A DNA stretch of 64,000 nt from Cellulosilyticum sp. I15G10I2 (GTDB lineage: Bacteria > Bacillota > Clostridia > Lachnospirales > Cellulosilyticaceae): the NCBI RefSeq assembly GCF_900095725.1, contig NZ_FMMP01000028.1, forward strand, positions 248,001 through 312,000, read 5' to 3'. The translations under genes were made by a program, and so were the position numbers. The first letter of the stretch is position 1; every line of letters starts with the position of its first letter. A model generated the notes under the pieces. It was not told where the DNA came from and made no database searches. It saw only the letters and a program-made list of their open reading frames with translations. This document shows positions 56,453 to 64,000 of the stretch, piece after piece.

Positions 56453-59200
56453 TCATAACACCTGCTGTTTGTGCAATTTACTTAGTAATTTTTTATCAGT
56501 TATTGGCAAACTTTGCATTCTAATGCCTATCGCATCATAAATTGCATTTGAAATAGCTGGGGCCATAGGATTAAGTCCTACTTCACCCATTCCTTTAGCG
56601 CCAAAAGGCCCTCCCTCATCATCTACTTCAACAATAATAGACTCTATTTCTGGGGCATCCTCTATTTTAGGTACGCCAAGCTTTTTAAGTGTATCGGTAA
56701 TAATAGTTGTTTCATCTTCTAAAAATTCTTCTGTAAGAGCAAATCCCATCCCCATCACTACTGCTCCTTCTATTTGCCCCTTAATGTTTTGAGGATTAAT
56801 TGCTTTGCCTACATCTTGAGCCGCAAATACTTTCAGCACCTTAACTTTTCCGGTCTGTGTATCGACTTCCACTACTACGCCCGCACTGGCAAAACAATAG
56901 GCATAATGAATATTTAATTCTTCATCTTTCATACCTTCTGCTTTATCTGCTAATATGCGATGCGGATAGGTTTTAGGCGGCATATATTCTACTTCTATTT
57001 TTAGAACTTCGCCTTCACCTTTTGCTTTTTGATAAGCATCCTCTAGTGCTTGTTGTGTTATTTTTTCATCACTTGCCGCAAGGGATAAATACGTATATAA
57101 CTTATCCTTTAACTTTTCAGCGGCCAGTTTAACAGCATTTCCTGTTACATAAGTCTGTCTTGAGGCTGTGGTCATACCACCATCTGGACAAGTTTTGGTA
57201 TCACATGCAATAACTTCCATCAGGCTATACGGTACTTCAAGCGCTGTGGCTGCTATTTGTGCCATAATCGTATCAGAACCTTGCCCCATATCCGTTGCAC
57301 CTATTCTTACTTGTATTTTCCCATTTTCCATAACCTCTATAATAGCCCCTGCTTTATCTGGTTTTCCTGTTCCTATGCCTACATTTTTATAAGAGCTTGC
57401 AAGCCCAAATCCAACTTTTTTATCCCCTCTTGCTTCTTTATAGACTAAAGATTGTTTTTCCTTTGCTAAAGCATCTTTAACGGCTTCTAACGTCTCAAGA
57501 TACCCGATACCTTTACCTAAAATTTGTCCCGTTCCTGTTACACTTCCCGGCCTAAAACCATTCTGTGCTCTAAGCACTGCTGGATCGATGCTCAGTTTTC
57601 TGGCTATTTTATCCATTTGAACTTCACAAGCAAAACTCACTTGCGTACTTCCAAACCCTCTGAATGCACCGCCTGTATTATTATGAGTATAAACGCCGTA
57701 TGAATCAGCTTTTACATGTTCTACTACATAAGGGCCAGTGGCAGTAACTGCTGATCTAAATACAACTGGCATAGTCATAGAAATATAAGCTCCTGCATCT
57801 CCAATAACTTTAGATTCTACAGCTACAATCTTACCTTCTTTAGTTGCACCATGCTTCATCCAAATATGCATTGCGTGTCTTTTTGTACTCATTCTAATGG
57901 ATTCTTCTCTTGTAAGGACCATCTTAACAGGTTTACCCGTTATAAAAGCCGCGAGGGATGCATGTATTTGTACAGTTGGTTCTTCTTTGCCTCCAAATCC
58001 GCCGCCACATGGTGTATAAATAACTCTCACACGTTCTTGCTCTATATTAAGGGTACTGGCTATCATTTCCTGAAAAGCTATAGAGCCTTGGTTACCTGTA
58101 AAAACTGTTAAAGTGCCGTCAGCTTCTGGTCTTGCAAGGCAGGCTTCTGTTTCAAGATAGGCATGTTCTATAGCAGGCGTATAATAATAATCTTCAACAA
58201 CTACATCGGCTGTTTCAAATGCTTTATCTGCATCCCCTTTTCTTACTTGCACATGATGTACGATATTATTTTCTTTATCCTCGTGCACAAGTGCGGAAGT
58301 TTCTTTAATAGCTTCTAAAGGCGAAAGAATAGGTGGCAATACTTCATAGCTAACTTCGATAAGTTTTTTTGCAAAGTCTGCTTGTTTTCTGGTTTTAGCA
58401 AAAACAGCAGCTACTACCTCACCTAAAAATCTTACTGTATCTGAAGCAATTACAGGCTGATCTTTGAAAAATAGTCCAAAACTATTGCGACCTTTAATAT
58501 CCTGACCTGTTAAGATCAACTCTACACCAGGTGCCATTTTCGCTTTCTCAATATTAACTGACTTGATTTTAGCATGGGCATATTCTGAGAAAAGAAGCGT
58601 TCCATAAATCATCCCCTCTGCTGTATAATCGTCTGCAAAAATAGGTTTGCCTTGTACCTTAGCTGTCGCATCAATCTTAGGCACAGAAACCCCAATATAA
58701 TTATCAGATTTATTTTCTTCTAATGAACGAAGTGTATACTTATAGTCTGCCGCTCTTCTTACCGATTTTAAAATACTTGTATAGCCCGTACATCTGCATA
58801 TATTATGCTTCAGCGCCTCTTTAATTTGTGCTTCTGTCGGATGATCTATCCGATCAAGCAGTGCTTTTGTACTCATCACCATCCCTGGCGTACAAAAGCC
58901 GCATTGTACGGCCCCTTCATCAATAAAAGCCTGCTGGATATAGTGAAGCCTTTCTCCGTTTGCAAGCCCCTCTATTGTTTCAATAACAGCACCTTCTAAT
59001 TTAGTCATCTTAAGTAGACATGCGCGTTTAGCTGCTCCATTTATAATAACCATACACGTGCCACAGTGTCCTTTTTCACACCCATTTTTTGTTCCCATAA
59101 GGCCTAAGCATTCTCTTAAATACCTTAATAAAGATAAGTCTTCTTCCACCTCGGCTAATTGCTTGATACCATTAACTGTTACTTTAATTTTTGAACTCAT
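56453..59200 (-). CDS. Molybdenum hydroxylase, 2Fe-2S domains fused to molybdopterin subunit
   Basis: 915 residues from ATG 59200, chosen because GGAGG precedes it. Order: plant-type [2Fe-2S] (C41, C46, C49, C61), second [2Fe-2S] (C100, C103, C135, C137 in CGFC and CRCTGY), then the large molybdopterin-binding region (about 185-900) with GGGFGGKEE, GGAFRGFGSTQ and the catalytic-Glu segment GPFGAKGMGEVGL. There is no FAD domain. This is the aldehyde oxidoreductase (MOP)/selenium-dependent xanthine dehydrogenase architecture; substrate not readable, purine or aldehyde likely. 141 bases after the FAD gene. Confidence 0.88.
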   Translation of the reverse strand: MSSKIKVTVNGIKQLAEVEEDLSLLRYLRECLGLMGTKNGCEKGHCGTCMVIINGAAKRACLLKMTKLEGAVIETIEGLANGERLHYIQQAFIDEGAVQCGFCTPGMVMSTKALLDRIDHPTEAQIKEALKHNICRCTGYTSILKSVRRAADYKYTLRSLEENKSDNYIGVSVPKIDATAKVQGKPIFADDYTAEGMIYGTLLFSEYAHAKIKSVNIEKAKMAPGVELILTGQDIKGRNSFGLFFKDQPVIASDTVRFLGEVVAAVFAKTRKQADFAKKLIEVSYEVLPPILSPLEAIKETSALVHEDKENNIVHHVQVRKGDADKAFETADVVVEDYYYTPAIEHAYLETEACLARPEADGTLTVFTGNQGSIAFQEMIASTLNIEQERVRVIYTPCGGGFGGKEEPTVQIHASLAAFITGKPVKMVLTREESIRMSTKRHAMHIWMKHGATKEGKIVAVESKVIGDAGAYISMTMPVVFRSAVTATGPYVVEHVKADSYGVYTHNNTGGAFRGFGSTQVSFACEVQMDKIARKLSIDPAVLRAQNGFRPGSVTGTGQILGKGIGYLETLEAVKDALAKEKQSLVYKEARGDKKVGFGLASSYKNVGIGTGKPDKAGAIIEVMENGKIQVRIGATDMGQGSDTIMAQIAATALEVPYSLMEVIACDTKTCPDGGMTTASRQTYVTGNAVKLAAEKLKDKLYTYLSLAASDEKITQQALEDAYQKAKGEGEVLKIEVEYMPPKTYPHRILADKAEGMKDEELNIHYAYCFASAGVVVEVDTQTGKVKVLKVFAAQDVGKAINPQNIKGQIEGAVVMGMGFALTEEFLEDETTIITDTLKKLGVPKIEDAPEIESIIVEVDDEGGPFGAKGMGEVGLNPMAPAISNAIYDAIGIRMQSLPITDKKLLSKLHKQQVL

Positions 59201-59341
59201 ATTTAACGCCTCCTGTCTGTCGTTCTTCTCTAAGATATGCATTGCCTAAGGCCTCAGGCGGCAAAGATAAGCTCTGCCATCACTTCATGAAGCTAATGAT
59301 ATATTCTCTGGCCGCCAACGCTTCACTAACTTAAAATCCAA
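59201..59341 (-). other. Gap between FAD-subunit gene and fused hydroxylase gene
   Basis: 141 bases with GC-richer, self-complementary sequence: GGCGGC ... GCCGCC arms and an imperfect 16-base palindrome GCCTAAGGCCTCAGGC (59244-59259). No T-run, no reading frame. It may be an mRNA processing or leader structure. Confidence 0.4.
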
Positions 59342-60163
59342 TTAAAGACTACTTGTAACCATAAAATCTTCAATGAGCCTCAGGCCAATTTTTTTGCGGT
59401 AATATGCGGTTGACCTTTGATCATCAATGGGTGTAATAATAGCTTTGTAGCGGTCTAAGAATACCTCTTTATCATGTACTACTTCGCTAAGTGTTCTCCC
59501 TATACACTCCTGTTCTATCTCCCTATCTTTTACAACCGTAGGTGCTGCTGCCCCAATAGCGACTCTCATATCTTTTATGACGCCATCTGTAACCTGCATT
59601 AAACCTACAAAAGATAATTTAGATATAGCATCAGCCTTGCGCGCACCTACCTTTTTGTAATACATTTTATTAAAGGATTGCTTAGGCACTATAATGGTTT
59701 CTAGTATTTCATTATGTTTAATATCCGTTCGCTTTGGACCTGTGATAAAATCTTCTATCTTAATTACTCTTGAAGAATGCATAGATACTAATTTAATGCT
59801 GGCATGCAGTGCATATAACACCGGAAGCGTATCCCCTGCCGGAGAGGCATTACAGATATTTCCGCCTATCGTGCCTACATTGCGTATTGCAGGAGATGCG
59901 ATTTGCCCCATAGCCTGTTTTAAGATCTCAGGTGTACTATCTTGCTTAAGAAGTGTGTCATAAGTACACATGCTACCTATATAGAGGTGATCTTCATCTT
60001 CATTCACCTTAGAAATTTCTGCTAAATAATTAAGAAACAGAACTGGAAAATGAGATGTTTCATGCACCATGCAATCGGTTCCTCCTGCATATAATAAGAC
60101 TTTATACTTATTTATAATGGCTAAAGCTTCCTCTAGGGTACTCGGTCTAAATGCCTTTACCAT
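59342..60163 (-). CDS. FAD-binding subunit of molybdenum hydroxylase (XdhB/CoxM type)
   Basis: 273 residues. FAD-binding motifs LLYAGGTDCMV (about 23-33) and NVGTIGGNICNASPAGDTLP (about 94-113), then a CO_deh_flav_C domain with YYKKVGARKADAIS and AAAPTVV. It carries electrons from the 2Fe-2S subunit to the acceptor (NAD in xanthine dehydrogenases). Start overlaps the 2Fe-2S gene by 7 bases, so translation is coupled. Confidence 0.93.
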   Translation of the reverse strand: MVKAFRPSTLEEALAIINKYKVLLYAGGTDCMVHETSHFPVLFLNYLAEISKVNEDEDHLYIGSMCTYDTLLKQDSTPEILKQAMGQIASPAIRNVGTIGGNICNASPAGDTLPVLYALHASIKLVSMHSSRVIKIEDFITGPKRTDIKHNEILETIIVPKQSFNKMYYKKVGARKADAISKLSFVGLMQVTDGVIKDMRVAIGAAAPTVVKDREIEQECIGRTLSEVVHDKEVFLDRYKAIITPIDDQRSTAYYRKKIGLRLIEDFMVTSSL

Positions 60164-60630
60164 AATCCAGCCCCCCTAACCGCCGCTAAGCTAATGGCTG
60201 CAACAATCATGTTATATCCTGTACATCTGCATAAATTACCAGATATGGCTTCTCTTATTTCTTCTTCTGTCGGCTTAGGATTATAGGCTAACAACCCTTC
60301 CGCTGCCATAATCATTCCTGGTGTACAAAACCCACATTGAACTGCTCCAGCTTCTGCAAACGCTTTTTCTAAAACTGAAAACCTCTTTGTTGTCTTATAA
60401 CCTTCTATGGTCCATACGTCTTTTCCTTCCAGACTTCCCATGGCTACAAGGCACGCGTTGATAAGCTTCCCATCAATAAGTACTGCACAGGCACCGCACT
60501 CCCCTTCTTTGCAGCCTTCTTTGACGCCCATGAGCTGATAGTCCTGTCTTAAGATATCAAGTAATCTTCTTTGAGGCTCACTGACACTTATAACCTTTTC
60601 ACCATTTAATTTAAAGCACACTTGATTCAT
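60157..60630 (-). CDS. 2Fe-2S subunit of molybdenum hydroxylase (XdhC/CoxS type)
   Basis: 157 residues, the normal size. First cluster C40, C45, C48, C60 (GCKEGECGACAV); second cluster C99, C102, C134, C136 (CGFC ... CRCTGY). Electron relay between molybdopterin and FAD subunits. Its ATG directly follows the stop of the molybdopterin-subunit gene (TAG-ATG) and it overlaps the FAD gene. Confidence 0.95.
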   Translation of the reverse strand: MNQVCFKLNGEKVISVSEPQRRLLDILRQDYQLMGVKEGCKEGECGACAVLIDGKLINACLVAMGSLEGKDVWTIEGYKTTKRFSVLEKAFAEAGAVQCGFCTPGMIMAAEGLLAYNPKPTEEEIREAISGNLCRCTGYNMIVAAISLAAVRGAGLW

Positions 60631-62727
60631 CTATAACACCTCCATAAGTGCTTCTGGTGTAAGTGGAATTTGATTAATACTTGCACCTGTTGCATTTTCA
60701 ACTGCTGCTATATAGGCTGGTGCGGCTCCGATCAAGGTAAGTTCTCCCGCTCCCTTAGCTCCAAAAGGGCCATCTCTGTAAGGATTATCTATGAGTGTGG
60801 TATGTATTTTAACAATATCTTTAGCTGTCGGAATAATATAATCTGTTATGCTGCTTTGTCTAATGGCACCCCTATCACTTTCCATTTTTTCCATAGATGC
60901 ATACCCAATCCCCTGTAACATTCCCCCTTCAATTTGTCCTTGCATAATGGTTTCATCTATAGCTGTTCCAACATCAAATACACCCCATACACCGATTACC
61001 TCTGTCATAGCCGTCAGTGTATCGACTTTTACTTCAATCACATTAACGCCCCATGAATAAGTTGGATAAGCATCTCCTTTGAACAACTTCTCATCCCACG
61101 GGATAAGTTCTGGATGGACATAGTGCTCCTCTATAACCTGCGTCTCATTTTGATCCCAGCTTTTTTTCAGCCTAATTGCTGCACGCTCTAATAACTTCCC
61201 GACTATCATCAAAGACCTCGAAGCTACTGTAGGTCCTGAATTAGGTACCCTGTCTGTATCGGGATTTTTATATATAACCGATTCAAGAGGTATTTCTAAA
61301 ATCTGTGCCACTATTTTACTGAGTGTCGTTTTAAGTCCTTGCCCCATCTCGGTATTACTTACTAATATTTCTACTTGATCATTCTGTACTTTAGCTAAGC
61401 GTACAATAGCCCTAATATGATCTCTTTCCCCTGCACCTGTAAAGCCACATCCATGTAAGAAAATCGATAAGCCTATTCCATTTTTATATCTTCCCGTTTG
61501 ACTTAAGCAGCTATTATATTTTTGTTTATAGTCTGATAACACCTCTGCCCTTGCAAGCATTTCGTCTAATTTGATTACATCGTGGAATCTGCCCCCTGTT
61601 GAAGTGGCATCTCCCTTTTCAACCATATACTTCTTCTTAAGGTCTAAAGGATCTATCCCCAGTTTATTAGCTATATGCACCATGTGCATCTCAACTGCAA
61701 AAAAGCTCTGCGGTGCCCCAAATCCTCTAAAAGCTCCTGTTGGAACAGTATTTGTAATAGCAGCTTTGCCACTTACCTTGATATTGGCTATTTTATATAC
61801 TCCGCCTGCACAAATAATTGATCTTTGAAGCACAACACTTGAGAGCCCGGCATAAGCTCCGCCGTTTAAGGTAATATCAATAGCCATTGCACTAATATTC
61901 CCAGCCTTATCAATGGCTGTTCTATATTTTAATAGCCCTGGATGCCTTTTAGTGGTAACTGCCATATCTTCTCTTCGGTTCATAATTAATCTGACCGGCT
62001 TTTTTGTTTTATACGCTGCAACAGCTGCCTGCGCTGCTATTAGAGAGGGATATTCTTCTTTGCCGCCAAAAGCTCCTCCTGTAGCCGTTTGTACAATTCT
62101 AACCTGATCTTCTTCAAATCCAAGGGCATACACCACAGCATTTTTCACATAATAAGGACATTGTATAGATCCATAAACTGTTATCTTGTTTTGCTGATAA
62201 TCTGCCATAACCCCCTGTAGCTCTATATAGGCATGTTCTTGATAGCCTGTTTCAAAGGTCTCCTCAATAATCTGTACTGCGTCATCAAATGCCTTATCAA
62301 CATCTCCTTTTTGATACTGATAACTAGCGATATACTCTTTCGCATCAGCTACTGTATAAATAGGCGGCTTTTCTGTGTAATCAACTGTAATTTGAGCTAA
62401 AATAGCATCTACTTCTTTTTCTTCTGGTCCTGCAACAAGTAAAATAGGTTCACCTATATAACGTACTTCGTCTTTGGCAAAAAGAGGTTGATCATCCACA
62501 ATAATTTTAACGCTGTTTTTACCTGCAACATCTAGGTGATCTATAATAAAATACCCCTCTTTTAAAGGAGGTATATTCACTTGATTAATAGCAGCTCTTG
62601 CTTTTTTAGAACGTAAAGTTTTAGCATATAGCATGTCAGGGAGTATTATATCTGCTATATATTTGATACTGCCACTTACTTTTTCATCATGATCCTTTTT
62701 AATCACAGATTGGCTGATAGCATGCAT
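60631..62727 (-). CDS. Molybdopterin-binding subunit of molybdenum hydroxylase (XdhA type)
   Basis: 698 residues, shorter than the usual 750-780. Motifs: EKVSGSIKYIADI, TATGGAFGGKEEYPS, VPTGAFRGFGAPQ (substrate-channel Arg), VSNTEMGQGLKTTL and catalytic-Glu segment GPFGAKGAGELTLIG. With the two following genes it forms a three-subunit xanthine dehydrogenase-type enzyme that hydroxylates purines or N-heterocycles; exact substrate unknown. AGGAG-type site precedes the ATG. First gene of the operon, with a terminator hairpin in its leader. Confidence 0.9.
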   Translation of the reverse strand: MHAISQSVIKKDHDEKVSGSIKYIADIILPDMLYAKTLRSKKARAAINQVNIPPLKEGYFIIDHLDVAGKNSVKIIVDDQPLFAKDEVRYIGEPILLVAGPEEKEVDAILAQITVDYTEKPPIYTVADAKEYIASYQYQKGDVDKAFDDAVQIIEETFETGYQEHAYIELQGVMADYQQNKITVYGSIQCPYYVKNAVVYALGFEEDQVRIVQTATGGAFGGKEEYPSLIAAQAAVAAYKTKKPVRLIMNRREDMAVTTKRHPGLLKYRTAIDKAGNISAMAIDITLNGGAYAGLSSVVLQRSIICAGGVYKIANIKVSGKAAITNTVPTGAFRGFGAPQSFFAVEMHMVHIANKLGIDPLDLKKKYMVEKGDATSTGGRFHDVIKLDEMLARAEVLSDYKQKYNSCLSQTGRYKNGIGLSIFLHGCGFTGAGERDHIRAIVRLAKVQNDQVEILVSNTEMGQGLKTTLSKIVAQILEIPLESVIYKNPDTDRVPNSGPTVASRSLMIVGKLLERAAIRLKKSWDQNETQVIEEHYVHPELIPWDEKLFKGDAYPTYSWGVNVIEVKVDTLTAMTEVIGVWGVFDVGTAIDETIMQGQIEGGMLQGIGYASMEKMESDRGAIRQSSITDYIIPTAKDIVKIHTTLIDNPYRDGPFGAKGAGELTLIGAAPAYIAAVENATGASINQIPLTPEALMEVL

Positions 62728-62765
62728 TAGACCTCACTCCTTATCATTAAAAGACGATTGACACT

Positions 62766-62816
62766 AAAAAAAGAGGCCTTACTTTAAGAGATAATCTCTT
62801 AAAATAAGGCCTCTTT
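62766..62816 (-). terminator. Strong rho-independent terminator in the hydroxylase operon leader
   Basis: A stem of about 20 bp (left arm 62770-62790, right arm to 62816, one G-U) followed on the minus strand by seven T. It ends the dehydrogenase transcript, but it also lies downstream of the promoter at 62853-62881, so it is inside the leader of the molybdenum hydroxylase operon. Confidence 0.9.
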
Positions 62817-62833
62817 GCCTTTTATTTAATTTC

Positions 62834-62849
62834 ACTAAATTTATTTAGT
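62834..62849. promoter_or_regulatory. Palindromic operator-like site at the hydroxylase promoter start
   Basis: ACTAAATTTATTTAGT, perfect 6-bp arms around a 4-base centre, covers the predicted +1 (about 62846). Confidence 0.6.
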
Positions 62850-62852
62850 ATG

Positions 62853-62881
62853 ATTATAATCACTCATTTCTCATTTGTCAA
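62853..62881 (-). promoter_or_regulatory. Consensus sigma-A promoter of the molybdenum hydroxylase operon
   Basis: TTGACA (62876-62881), 17-base spacer, TATAAT (62853-62858): both hexamers perfect. The start codon is about 119 bases downstream of the predicted +1. Confidence 0.87.
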
Positions 62882-62920
62882 TAGATTATCAAATAATAAG
62901 TATAAATATATTTACCTGTT

Positions 62921-64000
62921 TTATAAAGCCCCTTGTATCGCATGAACAGGACATTTAGACTGACAAAGCCCGCACCCAAAACAATGCTTTATATCGATAA
63001 TTATTTTTTCACTTTTTTGAATCGCAAAGTAAGGACATATTTTTTCACATAGTCCGCATCTTGTACATTTCTCATGGTCTACTACTGGAAAACGAGGTTC
63101 ATATCTTACTTGATGCGCAGTAATCCGTGACTGCATCACATCTTCTATAGACTTAAATCCATATTTATCTAGGGCCGCAGGCAACTCATTTACAAGCTTT
63201 TCATATAAATCTTTGCCTTTTAGCATGGCAGCTGATAACATTTGAACGCTGTCTGCACCTACTAATAAAAACTCTAGTATATCTTCGACACACTGAATAC
63301 CGCCAACCCCAATAACTGTACACTCAGGAACGGCTAATTTTATTTTTCTGATAATAGCAAGCGCCATGGGCTTGATAACCGGCCCAGAGGTCCACACTTC
63401 GCCTTCGGTATTACCTACAGTTACCTTTCTTGATTTTAAATCTACTTTCATTGTGGGTCCTAATGAATTAATAGCTACTACACCATTTCCTCCGTTCCTA
63501 AGGACAACTCTTGCAAATTCTACTGGATCAGGAATATGCGGACTTACTTTCATAAAAAAAGGTTTTTGCGTATATTTTCTAATCTCCCTTACCGTTTCAC
63601 CTATTGCCTCTAAATCTTTTCCTACATAATGGGTAGATACCTCAAAGGCTGCTGCAAAAGGGTCCAGCTTCGGTATAAGATAAGCCATATCTTCTTTAGT
63701 ATAACCGACACTGATAAATAGCGGTACTTTTAAACTTTGCATACATCGGGGTAAAAACTTCTGGATCCACGTATCAGCCGGATATTCTGACCATAGCTCT
63801 GCATTCATAATACTGTTTTTATCTCCTACAATACAAGGTCTGACAACTTTTGCCCCCTGTATCGATATAGTTTTTGTAACCATTGCACCAACCCCGTAGT
63901 CTGCAATAGCTAAAATCTTTTCATCATCTCCAACTAATGGCCCTGATGCTGGCATTAAAGGGTTAGAAAGTTTAATACCATTAAATGTTGTCTCTAGTTT
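62921..64000 (-). CDS. Iron-sulfur dihydroorotate/dihydropyrimidine dehydrogenase-like protein (5' end cut)
   Basis: At least 359 residues; the frame stays open to the right edge (KLETTFNGIKLSNPLMPASG), so only the first few residues are missing. An FMN-binding TIM barrel of the DHOD family (PLMPASGPLVGDD, PFFMKVSPHIPDP, VAINSLG, VIGVGGIQCVEDILEFLLVGADSVQ) is followed by a ferredoxin tail with two 4Fe-4S motifs (CTRCGLCEKICP and CFGCGLCQSKCP). This is the PreA-like layout; a role in pyrimidine reduction or oxidation is inference. Ends at the terminator 62766-62816. Confidence 0.88.
   Translation of the reverse strand, partial: KLETTFNGIKLSNPLMPASGPLVGDDEKILAIADYGVGAMVTKTISIQGAKVVRPCIVGDKNSIMNAELWSEYPADTWIQKFLPRCMQSLKVPLFISVGYTKEDMAYLIPKLDPFAAAFEVSTHYVGKDLEAIGETVREIRKYTQKPFFMKVSPHIPDPVEFARVVLRNGGNGVVAINSLGPTMKVDLKSRKVTVGNTEGEVWTSGPVIKPMALAIIRKIKLAVPECTVIGVGGIQCVEDILEFLLVGADSVQMLSAAMLKGKDLYEKLVNELPAALDKYGFKSIEDVMQSRITAHQVRYEPRFPVVDHEKCTRCGLCEKICPYFAIQKSEKIIIDIKHCFGCGLCQSKCPVHAIQGAL

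Noticed and set aside
59201-59341. Molybdenum cofactor riboswitch before the fused hydroxylase
   Set aside because: Paired arms are present, but the known conserved core could not be recognised and the position is inside an operon.
62730-62765. A second promoter between the terminator and the first hydroxylase gene
   Set aside because: No -35/-10 pair at usable spacing; the only A-T hexamers would place the start inside the ribosome site.

Overview
The window is a chromosomal segment of a low-GC, spore-forming, anaerobic Clostridia-type bacterium, most like a Lachnospiraceae/Cellulosilyticum relative (genus is inference). Evidence: AT-rich DNA, strong AGGAGG ribosome sites, sporulation genes (spoVG, spoVT, yabP, yabQ, a GerMN lipoprotein), Firmicutes-type gene orders, pectin-sugar catabolism and a molybdenum hydroxylase cluster. 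There is no phage, insertion sequence or CRISPR array.

Layout. 1-82: start of a small MazG-like pyrophosphohydrolase, cut by the left edge. 506-8007: uronate/pectin catabolism, with uxaB-uxaA-GH105 on the minus strand and lacI-type regulator-uxaC on the plus strand around a shared control region carrying two near-identical 14-bp operators, one at each transcription start; a TIM-barrel sugar isomerase follows. 8811-13017: pstSCAB-phoU phosphate uptake behind a PHO-box-like promoter; an rRNA methyltransferase gene separates it from phoB-phoR (14381-16477). 16816-18858: an unknown gene, a radical SAM protein and a DUF4364 protein. 18941-19093: tRNA-Pro and tRNA-Gly.

19215-27681: proteostasis block tig-clpP-clpX-lonB-lon-engB, in the order known from Bacillus. 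27952-29694: unknown gene, DJ-1/PfpI protein and CYTH protein. 29769-30527: nine tRNA genes with an internal Gln-Arg-Gly duplication. 30644-33492: phosphodiesterase, rdgB, a lone cheW, and prfB with its programmed +1 frameshift. 33693-50443: a relative of the Bacillus purR-spoVG-glmU-prs-pth-mfd-spoVT-mazG-yabO-yabP-yabQ-divIC block, with insertions (glgCD, GerMN lipoprotein, PrsA-like foldase, HU) and an initiator tRNA at its end. 50690-54325: murC, then a DnaD-like and a DnaI/DnaC-like gene preceded by DnaA-box-like sites. 54463-56414: a MocR-type regulator and an XRE-cupin regulator.

56453-64000: a molybdenum hydroxylase operon encoding two different molybdopterin subunits (one fused to its own 2Fe-2S domain), a separate 2Fe-2S subunit and an FAD subunit, downstream of an iron-sulfur dihydroorotate/dihydropyrimidine dehydrogenase-like gene cut by the right edge. 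A consensus promoter, a palindrome at its start site and a strong terminator all lie before the first operon gene, suggesting control by repression plus antitermination.

Most starts were moved from the longest open frame to the ATG/GTG/TTG with a good ribosome site; these choices are stated per gene. All function calls rest on motif recognition by eye, without database searches.
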